Source of the DNA: Dehalococcoidia bacterium
Lineage (GTDB): Bacteria > Chloroflexota > Dehalococcoidia > DSTF01 > WHTK01
Length of the DNA: 32,090 nucleotides
Direction of reading: 5' to 3'
Assembly (NCBI GenBank): GCA_035574915.1
Contig: DATLYJ010000057.1
Coordinates: 1 to 32,090, forward strand
Shown here: positions 1 through 7,894 of the stretch, one piece after another
How the letters are laid out: each line of letters begins with the position of its first letter
Position numbering within the stretch: position 1 is the stretch's first letter
Position numbers and translations under genes: made by a program
Notes under the pieces: model-generated
What the model saw: the letters and a program-made list of their open reading frames with translations, nothing else
Database searches by the model: none
Told to the model about the DNA's origin: nothing

Positions 1-97
1 ATCGCTCTGGGCGCGGGTCAGGCCAGCCCTGGCTCCAGGCTCTCCACCGGGATGAACGCGGCAAAGGGTAGGTACAGGGTGGCGAAAGCCTGGGGGG

Positions 98-934
98 TCA
101 GGCGCGGCCTGCACATGAGCGCCCGGACGGCATTCTCGGCCAGATGAGTTGCAACCCTTGCCGAAGCTGCCAGGCCCGCGTTCTCGGGCCGGCCAGGGCC
201 GGCAGAGAATCAGGCTGGTCGCACTCGTGGTCAAGGTCGTCGACCTGCTCGGGCTCCACGTCGTCGTCCGTGAGCTCGATCTCCTCCTCAGCAACCTCGC
301 GGACGATCGCGGCGGTGGTGAACGCTGCTCGAGCCGTCTCGGCCACGGCGAGGAAGAGCCGCTCCTGGAGGGCCACGTCGCGGCCTGGCAGCGCGCTATC
401 GGCTGCCTTGATGGCAGCGGCGATGGCGCGCTCGCCGATGGCGTCATACGCCATCTCCCAGATTCGTAATGCACTTAACCAGTGGGCGTCGAGACGAGCT
501 GCACGCGAGACGAAGCGCTCTGCCAGAGTGTAAGTCAGCTTTACGGAAGGCAGCGGCGGCGAGCCCGGCAGTGACTCCGGTGGTATGACTTCCGAGAACG
601 GGCCATACGCCGCCTCGAAGAGCAACAGCGGGACTGCTTCGAATCCGGCGACTGCGAGCGCAGCCGGGATGATGAGCGCCTGACGAGCGTTATCAAGCCC
701 ACGAATCGAATCGGCGATGTGCCGCACCGCATCCTCGACGAAGGATTCCGGGTCGTCTCCGAAAACAAGGTCGATCTCATCCATGAGTTCTTCCACGCCC
801 ACGTGCCCAAAGCAGGCGAGCGAAGCTGCATAACGCTCGTCGACCCGGCTCCAGTCGTCGTCACGGAGGGCTAGAGAGCGATCAAGGAACGCCTGCAACT
901 GGGTCCCGTAGGTGCCGAGGCCCTTCCCCGCCAC
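98..934 (-). CDS. Hypothetical protein, apparently frameshifted near its 3' end
   Basis: I do not recognise this 278-aa protein. It is mostly helical (Ala/Leu/Glu-rich), has no signal peptide, and carries an acidic stretch at about residues 215-240 (IELTDDDVEPEQVDDLD). The GTG start at 934 overlaps the TAG stop of the reductase upstream by one base, so it is probably the last gene of that minus-strand run. The last ~30 residues (PRTRAWQLRQG to the stop) look unlike protein-coding sequence. Another frame, entered after Ala-Gly-Pro near base 188, reads on with plausible codons (ENAGLAASARVATHLAENAV and onward to PVESLEPGLA) and stops at 18. One missing base in the GGG/CCC run near 186-188 would restore a ~304-aa protein covering 18-934. 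Whether this is a sequencing error or a real mutation cannot be told here. Confidence 0.6.
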   Translation of the reverse strand: MAGKGLGTYGTQLQAFLDRSLALRDDDWSRVDERYAASLACFGHVGVEELMDEIDLVFGDDPESFVEDAVRHIADSIRGLDNARQALIIPAALAVAGFEAVPLLLFEAAYGPFSEVIPPESLPGSPPLPSVKLTYTLAERFVSRAARLDAHWLSALRIWEMAYDAIGERAIAAAIKAADSALPGRDVALQERLFLAVAETARAAFTTAAIVREVAEEEIELTDDDVEPEQVDDLDHECDQPDSLPALAGPRTRAWQLRQGLQLIWPRMPSGRSCAGRA

Positions 935-1737
935 TAGACTGTGATCTCCTCCCCACCGTCGACGCCGATGACATTGCCCGTCATCCAGTAGGTCCGCTCG
1001 TCCGCCAGCGCGGCGATGCAGCGGGCGACATCGACGGGCGTGGTGGCGCGGCCGCTGGGATTTGCCATGTTGACCCGCTCCAGCAGGTTGACGCCCTCCG
1101 GGATGCGCCGCAGGGCGGGCGTGTCGGTAACGCCGGCCCGGATGGCGTTGGCCGTGACGCCCATGGGCGCGAGTTCGAAGGCGAGTTGCCGTATGTGAGC
1201 TTCCAGGGCGGCCTTGGCGGCCGAGACTGCGCCGTAGCTCTTGATGACGCGCGTGGAGCCGGATGAAGTCATGGCGTAGATGCGGCTGCCCCGGCGCAGC
1301 AGGCCATGGGCGTAGAGGTCCTGGGCCCAGTAGATAAGGCTGTTGGCCATTACGTCCAGCGTCATCTCCATCTGACGTTGGGTCAGGGCCTCCTTGGGGT
1401 TGTCGGCAATTACGGGCTGCAGAGTGCCGAAGGCCAGCGAGTGCAGTACCACGCGCACGAAGGAGCCGGTCTCGGCCGCCTTCGCGGCCATTTTCTCGAC
1501 CGCCTCCTGACGCTTGGCCGCGTCGGCCGCGTTCATGTTGAAGAAAACGGCTTGGCGGCCCTCGGCGCGAATAGCCTCCATGACCTTCTCGGCGTTTGGC
1601 AGCGTCGACCGGAGGTCCAGGTGGACGCCGAAGATGTCCATCCCCGACCGCGCCAGCTCGACGGCCGTTGCGCCGCCGAACCCGCTCGACGCGCCGAGGA
1701 TCAGGGCCCAGTCGCTCAGCCTGCCGTTAGTCGTCAT
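934..1737 (-). CDS. SDR-family enoyl-[acyl-carrier-protein] reductase, FabI/FabL-like
   Basis: This 267-aa protein has the length and motifs of a short-chain dehydrogenase. A Gly-rich nucleotide-binding loop GASSGFG is at residues 15-21. The active-site pair is Tyr168 and Lys175, spaced Y-x6-K (SYGAVSAAK). That spacing is typical of FabI/FabL enoyl-ACP reductases rather than the Y-x3-K of most SDRs. The C-terminal GNVIGVDGGEEI matches the usual end of the family. The likely reaction is NAD(P)H-dependent reduction of an enoyl thioester in fatty-acid elongation, in the cytosol. The start overlaps the end of the 461-aa gene upstream by 11 bp, so the two are probably co-transcribed. A different SDR on an unrelated substrate is possible, because no other fatty-acid gene is nearby. 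Confidence 0.72.
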   Translation of the reverse strand: MTTNGRLSDWALILGASSGFGGATAVELARSGMDIFGVHLDLRSTLPNAEKVMEAIRAEGRQAVFFNMNAADAAKRQEAVEKMAAKAAETGSFVRVVLHSLAFGTLQPVIADNPKEALTQRQMEMTLDVMANSLIYWAQDLYAHGLLRRGSRIYAMTSSGSTRVIKSYGAVSAAKAALEAHIRQLAFELAPMGVTANAIRAGVTDTPALRRIPEGVNLLERVNMANPSGRATTPVDVARCIAALADERTYWMTGNVIGVDGGEEITV

Positions 1738-3112
1738 CTTCTTCGCCGTCCTCTTCTGCTGCGGCCTCGCCCTCCGGCGGCGGAGCCGCCGCCTGGGGCA
1801 CCGGCCCCTCGAACACGCCCTCCGTCCGCAGGAGGGCCGCCACGAACTCCTTCACGTCTTCGTCCGCGCCCGCCATTTTCGCGCGCACAGCCTGGAAGAG
1901 CTTCGTCGTCTCTATCAGGCAGTAGCGCATGGTCTCCGCCGCCACGGCGAGCTCCTCCGCGTACTGCCGCGGCCTGCTTGCGGGCGGGACCTGGCGGTTC
2001 CCGTTGACTACGAGGAGGGCCCGCGCCGCTTCCTTCCGCTCCGCGATGTGGCTTTCGAGACGCTGGCGCAGGCGGTAGTGCGCCGCCATGCCGACCTCAC
2101 CCGAGCTGCCCTCCGTCTCGACGATCACGTATTCGCCCTGGTAGGAGAACACGGCCGGGTCATCCGGACGGGAGAAGGAAGAGAGACCGAGGAGAGAGAG
2201 GGCGTCGCGCACCGGCAGGTCCAGGCCGTATTTGCCCTCCTGCCAGAGGATACGCCGGTAACGGTCCAGGGCGCGGTACGCGTTTCGGGCCTGCTCCAGC
2301 TCGATCTCGAGGTTCTCCAGCTTGCTCTCGGCCTGGTCCACGCGCTCCTGGGCCTCCTGGAGGCCGGGGACGTCGAAGCCTGAGACCCAGGCCGGCGCGG
2401 GGCCCTCCGCGGCGGCAAGGAGGAGGTTGCGCACGCCGGTGACGATCGACCCGGCGAGCGCGGTCCTGTCGGCCGAGCCGAGACGATGCGGCACCGCCGG
2501 CAGGAAGACGATGCGGCCGCCACCGACGGCGACATCGAGGCCGAGGGCAGCGCCACCGGGGCTGCGGGCGATGACGCGCGCCCCCTCGCCGAAGCCGGTC
2601 GCGCCTTCGGCGAAGATGGCGCGGTACTGGACCAGCTTGCGATGGCGCTCGACGAAGTCGGCGAAGGGATGTTCGTAGTCCGTGGGCACCGCCTCGATGC
2701 CGCCTGCCGGCTTGACGTAGTCGGGCCCGTAGCTGGCGCCGGCGGGCGCGGGCAGCCAGTAGTAGCGATGGCAGCCCGTGAAGTTCGCGACCCTCGGGTG
2801 CGGCACGTCCGGATAGGCGAAGCAGACGACCAGGCCGCCCCGGGCGAGGAGGCGTTCGGTCTCCGCGGCCCTGCGGCGCAGGAGGTCGGCGAGGCCGACT
2901 GTCGTCGCGGTCGTGGGGCCGTTCTCCACCGGCTCCTCGTTGTAGGTAGTGTGGCTGATGCCATCGCGGACGACGCCTTCGATCATCTCGGACACGGCGA
3001 CGGCCGGGTCGACCACGATCGCGTCGTAGTCGAAAAACGAGAGGGCGTTTGCCCAGCCGTAGTTATCGACCTGCTGGTCGGGCAACGCGATGCCGAGCGA
3101 GAGGATCCTCAC
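1727..3112 (-). CDS. Unknown protein: alpha/beta domain, coiled coil and nuclease-like C-terminal domain
   Basis: This 461-aa protein belongs to no named family that I recognise. Residues 1-235 look like an alpha/beta domain with strand-like segments (MRILSLGIALP, YDAIVVDPA, GGLVVCFAYP, GGRIVFLPAVPH) resembling glutamine-amidotransferase-like folds, but with no Cys-His-Glu triad that I can place. Residues ~250-290 form a charged coiled coil. Residues ~315-412 (EYVIVETEGSS, then ARALLVVNGNRQVPPASRP, then MRYCLIETTKLFQ) follow the strand pattern of PD-(D/E)XK nuclease-fold proteins. The usual E-x-K is E332-x-E334 here, so catalysis is doubtful. The tail (438-461) is Pro/Ala then poly-acidic. 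It lies 15 bp after galU and overlaps the reductase by 11 bp. The domain reading is inference from pattern, not from a profile match. Confidence 0.6.
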   Translation of the reverse strand: MRILSLGIALPDQQVDNYGWANALSFFDYDAIVVDPAVAVSEMIEGVVRDGISHTTYNEEPVENGPTTATTVGLADLLRRRAAETERLLARGGLVVCFAYPDVPHPRVANFTGCHRYYWLPAPAGASYGPDYVKPAGGIEAVPTDYEHPFADFVERHRKLVQYRAIFAEGATGFGEGARVIARSPGGAALGLDVAVGGGRIVFLPAVPHRLGSADRTALAGSIVTGVRNLLLAAAEGPAPAWVSGFDVPGLQEAQERVDQAESKLENLEIELEQARNAYRALDRYRRILWQEGKYGLDLPVRDALSLLGLSSFSRPDDPAVFSYQGEYVIVETEGSSGEVGMAAHYRLRQRLESHIAERKEAARALLVVNGNRQVPPASRPRQYAEELAVAAETMRYCLIETTKLFQAVRAKMAGADEDVKEFVAALLRTEGVFEGPVPQAAAPPPEGEAAAEEDGEEDDD

Positions 3113-3127
3113 GCGCTCTCCCCCACG

Positions 3128-4024
3128 CTAGGCACGCCCCTCGCCGTCCGCACCGAGGTCAAGGCTGCGGAGAAAGCGGCGCAGTTCCGGCGCGATGTCC
3201 TCACGCATCAGGCCAACCGTGACATTCGCCGTGATCAGGGACAGAGGGCGACCGATGTCGATACGGTAGCCCTCGAACTCGTAGGAGTACATGCCCTCCT
3301 CGCGCGCGAGGATTTGCATGGCGTCGGTGATCTGCATCTCGCCGCCGTGGCCGCGCCCGGCGCGTTCGATCGCGTCGAAGACGGCAGGGGTGAAGAGGTA
3401 ACGGCCGACTATCGCCAGGCGCCCCGGCGCGGTGCCGCGCGCCGGCTTCTCGACGAGCTGGCGCAGGCGCAGCACGCCCTCGGACACCGGCTCGCCGCTG
3501 ACAATGCCGTACTGGTGCGTAAGCTCTTCCGGCACCTCCTCGACCGCCACGACGCTGCATCCGTACTTCTCGAAGCACTCGATGAGGCCGAGGGCGACGG
3601 GCTTCGGCCCGAGGATGACATCGTCCGGAAGGAACAGCACGAAGGGGTCGTCGCCAATCAGGTGTCGGGCGGTGAGCACCGCGTGGCCGATGCCACCCAT
3701 TTCACCCTGGCGGACGTAGGCGAAATTGGCCTGGCTGGAGATGGCTCGCAAGCGCTGGGCGCCCTCGTAGTCGCCTTTCGACTCCAGTAGCTGCTCGACG
3801 TCGCGCGAGCGGTCGAAGTAGTCCTCGACGGCGCGCTTGCCGATCGCGGTGACGATGATGATGTCCTTGATGCCGGCCGCCACCGCCTCTTCGACGGAGT
3901 AGTGGATTACGGGCTTGTCGACGAGGGGCAGCATCTCCTTCGGCTGGGCCTTGGTGACAGGGAGAAGCCGCGTGCCGTACCCCGCGGCGAGTATCACTGC
4001 CTTGCGGACGTTAGCTTGCCCCAT
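3128..4024 (-). CDS. galU: UTP-glucose-1-phosphate uridylyltransferase
   Basis: GalU makes UDP-glucose from UTP and glucose-1-phosphate for cell-surface glycans and polysaccharides; it acts in the cytosol. The nucleotidyltransferase signature is near the N-terminus: AVILAAGYGTRLLPVTK at residues 9-25, then QPKEMLPLVDKPVIHY (28-43). Further GalU-type motifs follow: FVLFLPDDVIL around the metal-binding Asp, LVEKPARG, and GRYLFTPAVFD. The length of 298 aa is usual for bacterial GalU. The ATG at 4024 is the first reasonable start, and the N-terminus begins just before the first beta strand as expected. The 461-aa gene follows after 15 bp, so it is probably the first gene of a four-gene minus-strand operon ending at the unknown gene at 98-934. 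No clear promoter was found in the 107 bp upstream. Confidence 0.93.
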   Translation of the reverse strand: MGQANVRKAVILAAGYGTRLLPVTKAQPKEMLPLVDKPVIHYSVEEAVAAGIKDIIIVTAIGKRAVEDYFDRSRDVEQLLESKGDYEGAQRLRAISSQANFAYVRQGEMGGIGHAVLTARHLIGDDPFVLFLPDDVILGPKPVALGLIECFEKYGCSVVAVEEVPEELTHQYGIVSGEPVSEGVLRLRQLVEKPARGTAPGRLAIVGRYLFTPAVFDAIERAGRGHGGEMQITDAMQILAREEGMYSYEFEGYRIDIGRPLSLITANVTVGLMREDIAPELRRFLRSLDLGADGEGRA

Positions 4025-4131
4025 GCCGGCAGATGAAGGCAGAACACACCTCTACACAATGCGTAGTCGCGGGGCCAGCCCGATTCTAGCACGGGGTCCC
4101 GCGGAGACCTTCGCGGGCAGCGGAGGCGCGG

Positions 4132-5019
4132 TCAGCCCCAGATCCGCCTGAGCCGCTCGGCCTCAGCGCGGCCCTGGCGCAGGCCGCTCTCGGCCGCGCG
4201 CGGGTTCTGGCGGGAGTCCATGAGGTTCATGCCGAAGGCCTCGCGCGACTCGCTATCAGGGGTGATCAGCTCAACGGCTTTTGCGCCGGCTTCCCGGAGC
4301 GTGGCGATCTCGGCCTCGATGCGCTGGCGCGCAAGCAGGGCCCGCGGGTCGTCCGAACCTTCCCCGCCGCCAACGCTGATGATCAGCACGATCTCGGCGC
4401 CCGCGGCAAGGTCAGCGTTGCTCGCCGAGCGGATGCCGCCGTCGTAATAGCGCCTGCCGTCGATCGTGACCGGTGGGAAGATGCCGGGCACAGCGCAACT
4501 GGAGGCAACGGCCCGGACAAGCGGGACTCCCGAACTTCTGTCCCAGACGACAAAGCGTCCAGTGAGCGCATCGATAGCCGTGCAACGGAAGTCCTTCTCC
4601 GGCCAGGCGTCGGCGATGCCGCCCCGAAATCCAGCCACGAACGCCTCCTCGTCGCCGGTCTTCGCGGCGAGGGCGAAGGCGCCTACCTCTCGCAGCCTCT
4701 CCTCCAGCGGGCGGTCAGCCTGCCAGGCCCTTGCCATCACCTGCATCAGGCCCGAGAGGTCCGGAGCTGATGGCCGCTCACCCTCGCGGCCGGCCGGCCC
4801 GCCCTCGCGGTCGCGGCGGGCGAGCTGACCCGCGAGCATCTCGGCCGGAGCGCGTCCGAGCGCAAGCTGTGCGCCGACAACCGATCCCGCCGAGGTCCCG
4901 ATGATCAGGTCTGCATCCCTGAGGTCGATCCCCCGCTCGGCCAGCCCGGCGGCGACGCCTGTCTCCCAGGCGATGCCCACCGGTCCGCCGCCACTCAGAA
5001 CCAGCGCTCGCTTCGCCAC
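4132..5019 (-). CDS. Patatin-like phospholipase family protein
   Basis: This is a 295-aa serine hydrolase of the patatin/RssA type, acting on acyl esters of lipids. The glycine-rich oxyanion loop is LSGGGPVGIAWETG (residues 8-21). The nucleophile elbow is G-T-S-A-G with Ser43. The dyad Asp is in YDGG (Asp193). There is no signal peptide or membrane span, so it is probably cytosolic or membrane-peripheral. The start is GTG at 5019, chosen because GGAGG lies about 7 nt upstream and the protein begins directly at the first strand (AKRALVLSGGG). It is divergent from the radical SAM gene, and the 116 bp between them carries that gene's promoter. A 107-bp gap separates it from galU, so it is probably a separate unit. 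The natural substrate cannot be read from the sequence. Confidence 0.88.
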   Translation of the reverse strand: MAKRALVLSGGGPVGIAWETGVAAGLAERGIDLRDADLIIGTSAGSVVGAQLALGRAPAEMLAGQLARRDREGGPAGREGERPSAPDLSGLMQVMARAWQADRPLEERLREVGAFALAAKTGDEEAFVAGFRGGIADAWPEKDFRCTAIDALTGRFVVWDRSSGVPLVRAVASSCAVPGIFPPVTIDGRRYYDGGIRSASNADLAAGAEIVLIISVGGGEGSDDPRALLARQRIEAEIATLREAGAKAVELITPDSESREAFGMNLMDSRQNPRAAESGLRQGRAEAERLRRIWG

Positions 5020-5095
5020 TTTCAGCCTCCGGCCAGTACTGCGCCTACGATAGCGGACAGGTGCCCTTAACCCGAAGGCCCGGTGCCGCTCTCGC

Positions 5096-5123
5096 TTGAC
5101 GGACAGAACACATGTGCTATCAT
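5096..5123 (+). promoter_or_regulatory. Sigma-70-type promoter of the radical SAM gene, with an SOS-box-like element
   Basis: A -35 TTGACG (5096-5101) is followed by a 16-bp spacer and -10 TATCAT (5118-5123). TGC just before the -10 gives an extended -10. The predicted transcription start is near 5130, only a few bases before ATG 5136, so the mRNA would be almost leaderless. The spacer contains GAACACATGTGC (5106-5117), one base off the GAAC-N4-GTTC form of Gram-positive and actinobacterial LexA boxes. Confidence 0.6.
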
Positions 5124-5135
5124 CGTCGCCGTCCT

Positions 5136-6032
5136 ATGGCGACCGAGTACCGCGAGGAGCCGTGCAAGACGGCGCTCAATCGCGTCCAGGGAATGCCATT
5201 CGCATGGTCCCTTAACCCCTACATGGGCTGCGCCCACCAGTGCACGTTTTGCTACGTCCGCGCCTTCGAGCGCCGCGCGGACCGGCCCTATGACGGCCGC
5301 TACGGCGCCTCGATCCGGGTCAAGGTCAACATCCCGCAGGTCCTGCGCGCGGAGGTGGCTCGGCGCTCCTGGAAGCGCGAGCCGGTGGCGATTGGCGCGG
5401 CGACAGACCCCTACCAGCCCGCGGAGGGCAAGTACAGGCTCACCCGTGGCTGCCTGGAGGTCCTGTGCTCCGTCCGCAATCCCTTCAGCATCGTCACCCG
5501 CGGGCCCATGATCGTGCGCGACATCGATGTGCTGCAGGAAGCCTCCCGCCGGGCCGACGTGCAGGTGAACTTCTCGGTGCCGACGCTCCACCTCGAGGTG
5601 TGGCGGCGCACCGAACCGGGGACGGCCCCTCCCCGCCAGCGGCTGCGCGCCCTGCGCGCGCTGATCGATGCCGGAGTGAAGGCCGGCGTAGGGATGGCGC
5701 CGATCCTGCCGGGGATAAGCGACAAGCCGGAGATGCTGCGCGAGGTCGTAATGGCGGCAAGGGACGCCGGCGCGGCTTTCCTGTGGGCGAACGTCCTCTA
5801 TCTCAAGCCGGGCACGCGCGAGCACTTCCTCGAGAACCTGGCGCGCGACTGGCCGGAGATGCTGGACCGCTACCTGCGCCTCTACGCCCGCCCCTACGTC
5901 CCCAGGGAAGTCGCGGAGCCGATACAGGAGCGAGTCCGGCTCCTGCGCGGCGAGTACGACATCGCCGACCGGCGGCGGGAGCCCCTCGCGCCCGCGCCCG
6001 GCGCGGAGCAACTGGCGCTATTCGGCCTCTAG
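5136..6032 (+). CDS. SPL-family radical SAM protein
   Basis: This 298-aa radical SAM enzyme is of the spore-photoproduct-lyase-like (Rv2578c-type) family. The 4Fe-4S-binding cluster is C-x3-C-x2-C at Cys32, Cys36 and Cys39 within NPYMGCAHQCTFCYVRAF. This family uses Cx3Cx2C followed by Tyr. Later family motifs include GAATDPYQPAEGKYRLTRGC and VNFSVPTL. In true SPL the enzyme splits spore photoproduct in DNA using S-adenosylmethionine. The function of these non-spore relatives is not established, and no sporulation gene is present here. I chose ATG 5136 over the in-frame ATG at 5112, because the latter lies upstream of the -10 element and so could not be in the transcript. It is convergent with the TPP enzyme downstream. 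Confidence 0.88.
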   Translation: MATEYREEPCKTALNRVQGMPFAWSLNPYMGCAHQCTFCYVRAFERRADRPYDGRYGASIRVKVNIPQVLRAEVARRSWKREPVAIGAATDPYQPAEGKYRLTRGCLEVLCSVRNPFSIVTRGPMIVRDIDVLQEASRRADVQVNFSVPTLHLEVWRRTEPGTAPPRQRLRALRALIDAGVKAGVGMAPILPGISDKPEMLREVVMAARDAGAAFLWANVLYLKPGTREHFLENLARDWPEMLDRYLRLYARPYVPREVAEPIQERVRLLRGEYDIADRRREPLAPAPGAEQLALFGL

Positions 6033-6061
6033 GATGGCCGTGGCGAGCGCTGAGCTTGCCG

Positions 6062-6078
6062 GCCACTGCGGAAGTGGC
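6062..6078. terminator. Weak hairpin between convergent genes
   Basis: A 6-bp stem (GCCACT / AGTGGC) with a 5-nt loop lies between the convergent radical SAM and TPP-enzyme genes. It could act as a terminator in either direction, but no T-run follows, so this is only a candidate. Confidence 0.25.
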
Positions 6079-6107
6079 ATGACCTCGCCGGCCGGCCGTG
6101 CCCGCGT

Positions 6108-7760
6108 CTAGCCGCGCCCGAAGCTGGAGATCTGCGTCTCCTTCTGGGTGATGAACTCCAGCAGCGCGGGGCGGCCCTCCTGCGTTGCCTGGATGCCGCG
6201 TTTTATCGAGGGCACGATCTGGTCGGGCGTAGTCACGCGCTCGCCGTAGCCGCCGAGGGCGCAGGCGAAGTCCGCGTAGTTGCCGCTGATGTCCGTCGAG
6301 CGGTACTTCTCGGTCGAGACCGGCATGACCGGTAGCTCGATGGCCATGGAGAAGTTGTTGAGCAGGATGGACAAGATCGGGATGCGCTCGCGCGCGGCCG
6401 TTTCGAAGTCCATGCCCGTCATGCCGATGGCGGCGTCGCCCCAGACGTTTATGCACAGCTTGTCGGGACGGGCGAGCTTCGCGCCCATGGCCAGCCCCAG
6501 GCCGTAGCCGAGTTGCGTGGTCTTGCCCCAGCCGATGTAGCTCAGCGGCGTCACGGAGGGCCAGAAGGGCGAGAGTTGGTCGCGCGGGCTGCCGGCGTCG
6601 TGCGTGATGATCGTGTTGCGGACGTCGACCGTCTGCATGAGGTCGCGGATCACCCGGTACGGCGAAAGCGGCACCTCCTCGGAGTTCAGCTTCGGCGACC
6701 AGGTCTGCAGCCACTCGTCGCGGCAGCGGTCGATTTCGGCTTTTATGGCCGCCGTCTTGCCGCGCGGGCGGCCCTTCAGGCGCTCCCGCAGTTCGGCGGT
6801 TAGCGCCTGCAGGGTCAGCCTGGCATCGCCGACGAGCGGGTACTTCGTGGGGATGTCCTTGTTCAAGTCCGTGGGGTCGACAGTGTTGTGGATGTAGGTC
6901 TTGTTGGGGGAAAACTGGATGCCGTAGCTCGTGCGGCTGAAGCTGCAGCCAATGCCGCAGATCAGGTCAGAGGCCTGGAGGAAGTCCCAGACCGGCTTCG
7001 GCAAGGAACGCCCGCCGGAGCCGAGGGACAACGGGTGGTCTTCGGGGAAGGCGCTCTTGCCCTCCAGGCTGGTCGTTACCGGCGCCTCGAGCAACTCCGC
7101 GAACTCGCGCAGCTCGTCCCAGGCCTCGGCGTAGTGGACCCCCTGGCCGGCGTAGATGACCGGTCGCTCGGCGTTCGCCAGCGCCTCGGCCGCGCGCGAT
7201 ATGTCGGCCGGGTCGGGGGCATAGCGGGTTGCGCGCACGGGTTCGTACTTGAGGCCGTCTTCGGTGCCGGGGACCTCCTCGCGCCAGACATCGGCTGGCA
7301 CCTCGATGAGCGCGGGGCCCGGCCGGCCGTTGCGGACCTGGGTGAAGGCGCGGCGCATAGCCTCGACCACCGCGGCCGGCGTGAGTACCTGCTCCGACCA
7401 CTTCGTGACGTTGCGGTAGTTCAAGGTGGAGTTGAAGTTCGGATACACATGCGTCAGGTGGCGTCCGTAGCCGGCGGGGATGAAGACCAGGGGCACGGAC
7501 TCCGAGAAGGCCTGGGCGATGCCGCCGAAGGCGTTCTCTGCCCCCGGCCCGTTCTGACAGGCGAAGACGCCGACCTTCTTGCCCGAATTCAGGCGGCTGT
7601 AGGCGTCCGCCATGTGGATGCCGGTGCGCTCCTGCCGGACGATGATCGTGCGAATGTCGATCTGGGCGCAGGCCTCGATCAAGGCGTTCACCGGATAGGC
7701 AACGAGGAACTCTACGCCCTCGCGCTTCAAGACTTCGGCGATTACGTTCGCGACTCGCAT
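6108..7760 (-). CDS. Thiamine-diphosphate-dependent acetolactate-synthase-like enzyme
   Basis: This 550-aa protein has the three-domain layout of the ThDP decarboxylase/acetolactate synthase superfamily. The N-terminal pyrimidine domain carries the catalytic Glu44 in VRQERTGIHMADAYSR. A central domain spans about 190-330. The C-terminal diphosphate domain carries GDAAIGMTGMDF (Gly441-Asp442) and ends in Asn468-Asn469, matching the GDG-x(24-27)-NN Mg/ThDP motif. The start is ATG 7760, where AGGTGG lies 4 nt upstream. The frame is open to 7904, but the extra residues are not family-like and lie across the promoter region. No small regulatory subunit (ilvN) or branched-chain amino-acid gene is adjacent, so acetolactate synthesis is unproven. 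Sulfoacetaldehyde acetyltransferase-, oxalyl-CoA decarboxylase- or phosphonopyruvate-type activities are alternatives. Confidence 0.85.
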   Translation of the reverse strand: MRVANVIAEVLKREGVEFLVAYPVNALIEACAQIDIRTIIVRQERTGIHMADAYSRLNSGKKVGVFACQNGPGAENAFGGIAQAFSESVPLVFIPAGYGRHLTHVYPNFNSTLNYRNVTKWSEQVLTPAAVVEAMRRAFTQVRNGRPGPALIEVPADVWREEVPGTEDGLKYEPVRATRYAPDPADISRAAEALANAERPVIYAGQGVHYAEAWDELREFAELLEAPVTTSLEGKSAFPEDHPLSLGSGGRSLPKPVWDFLQASDLICGIGCSFSRTSYGIQFSPNKTYIHNTVDPTDLNKDIPTKYPLVGDARLTLQALTAELRERLKGRPRGKTAAIKAEIDRCRDEWLQTWSPKLNSEEVPLSPYRVIRDLMQTVDVRNTIITHDAGSPRDQLSPFWPSVTPLSYIGWGKTTQLGYGLGLAMGAKLARPDKLCINVWGDAAIGMTGMDFETAARERIPILSILLNNFSMAIELPVMPVSTEKYRSTDISGNYADFACALGGYGERVTTPDQIVPSIKRGIQATQEGRPALLEFITQKETQISSFGRG

Positions 7761-7894
7761 TGCCACCTGCCTCGTTGTGCGGAAGACCTTACGCGGGGAC
7801 TGGCCGCATTGTAGAGCACGCCAGCGCGACCGATTCCAGGGCGCCTCCCGGCCTTCAGGCGCCGCGCTGGTGAAGGTAAACTGACACGGGAGCC
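7761..7894. promoter_or_regulatory. Divergent promoter region of the TPP enzyme and histidine kinase
   Basis: These 134 bp separate two divergent genes. On the minus strand a TACAAT -10 (7808-7813) lies about 50 bp before the TPP-enzyme start, without a clear -35. On the plus strand TAAACT (7877-7882) lies 12 bp before the kinase ATG, with a poor -35 (TTCAGG, 7854-7859). Both are matched by eye. Confidence 0.4.

Noticed and set aside
2486-3790. Long plus-strand open frame
   Set aside because: It is antisense to the 461-aa gene and galU, with Arg/Asp/Gly-rich composition typical of a GC-rich shadow frame.
5112-5135. Upstream in-frame ATG for the radical SAM gene
   Set aside because: It lies upstream of the -10 element, so it would not be transcribed; ATG 5136 fits the family N-terminus.
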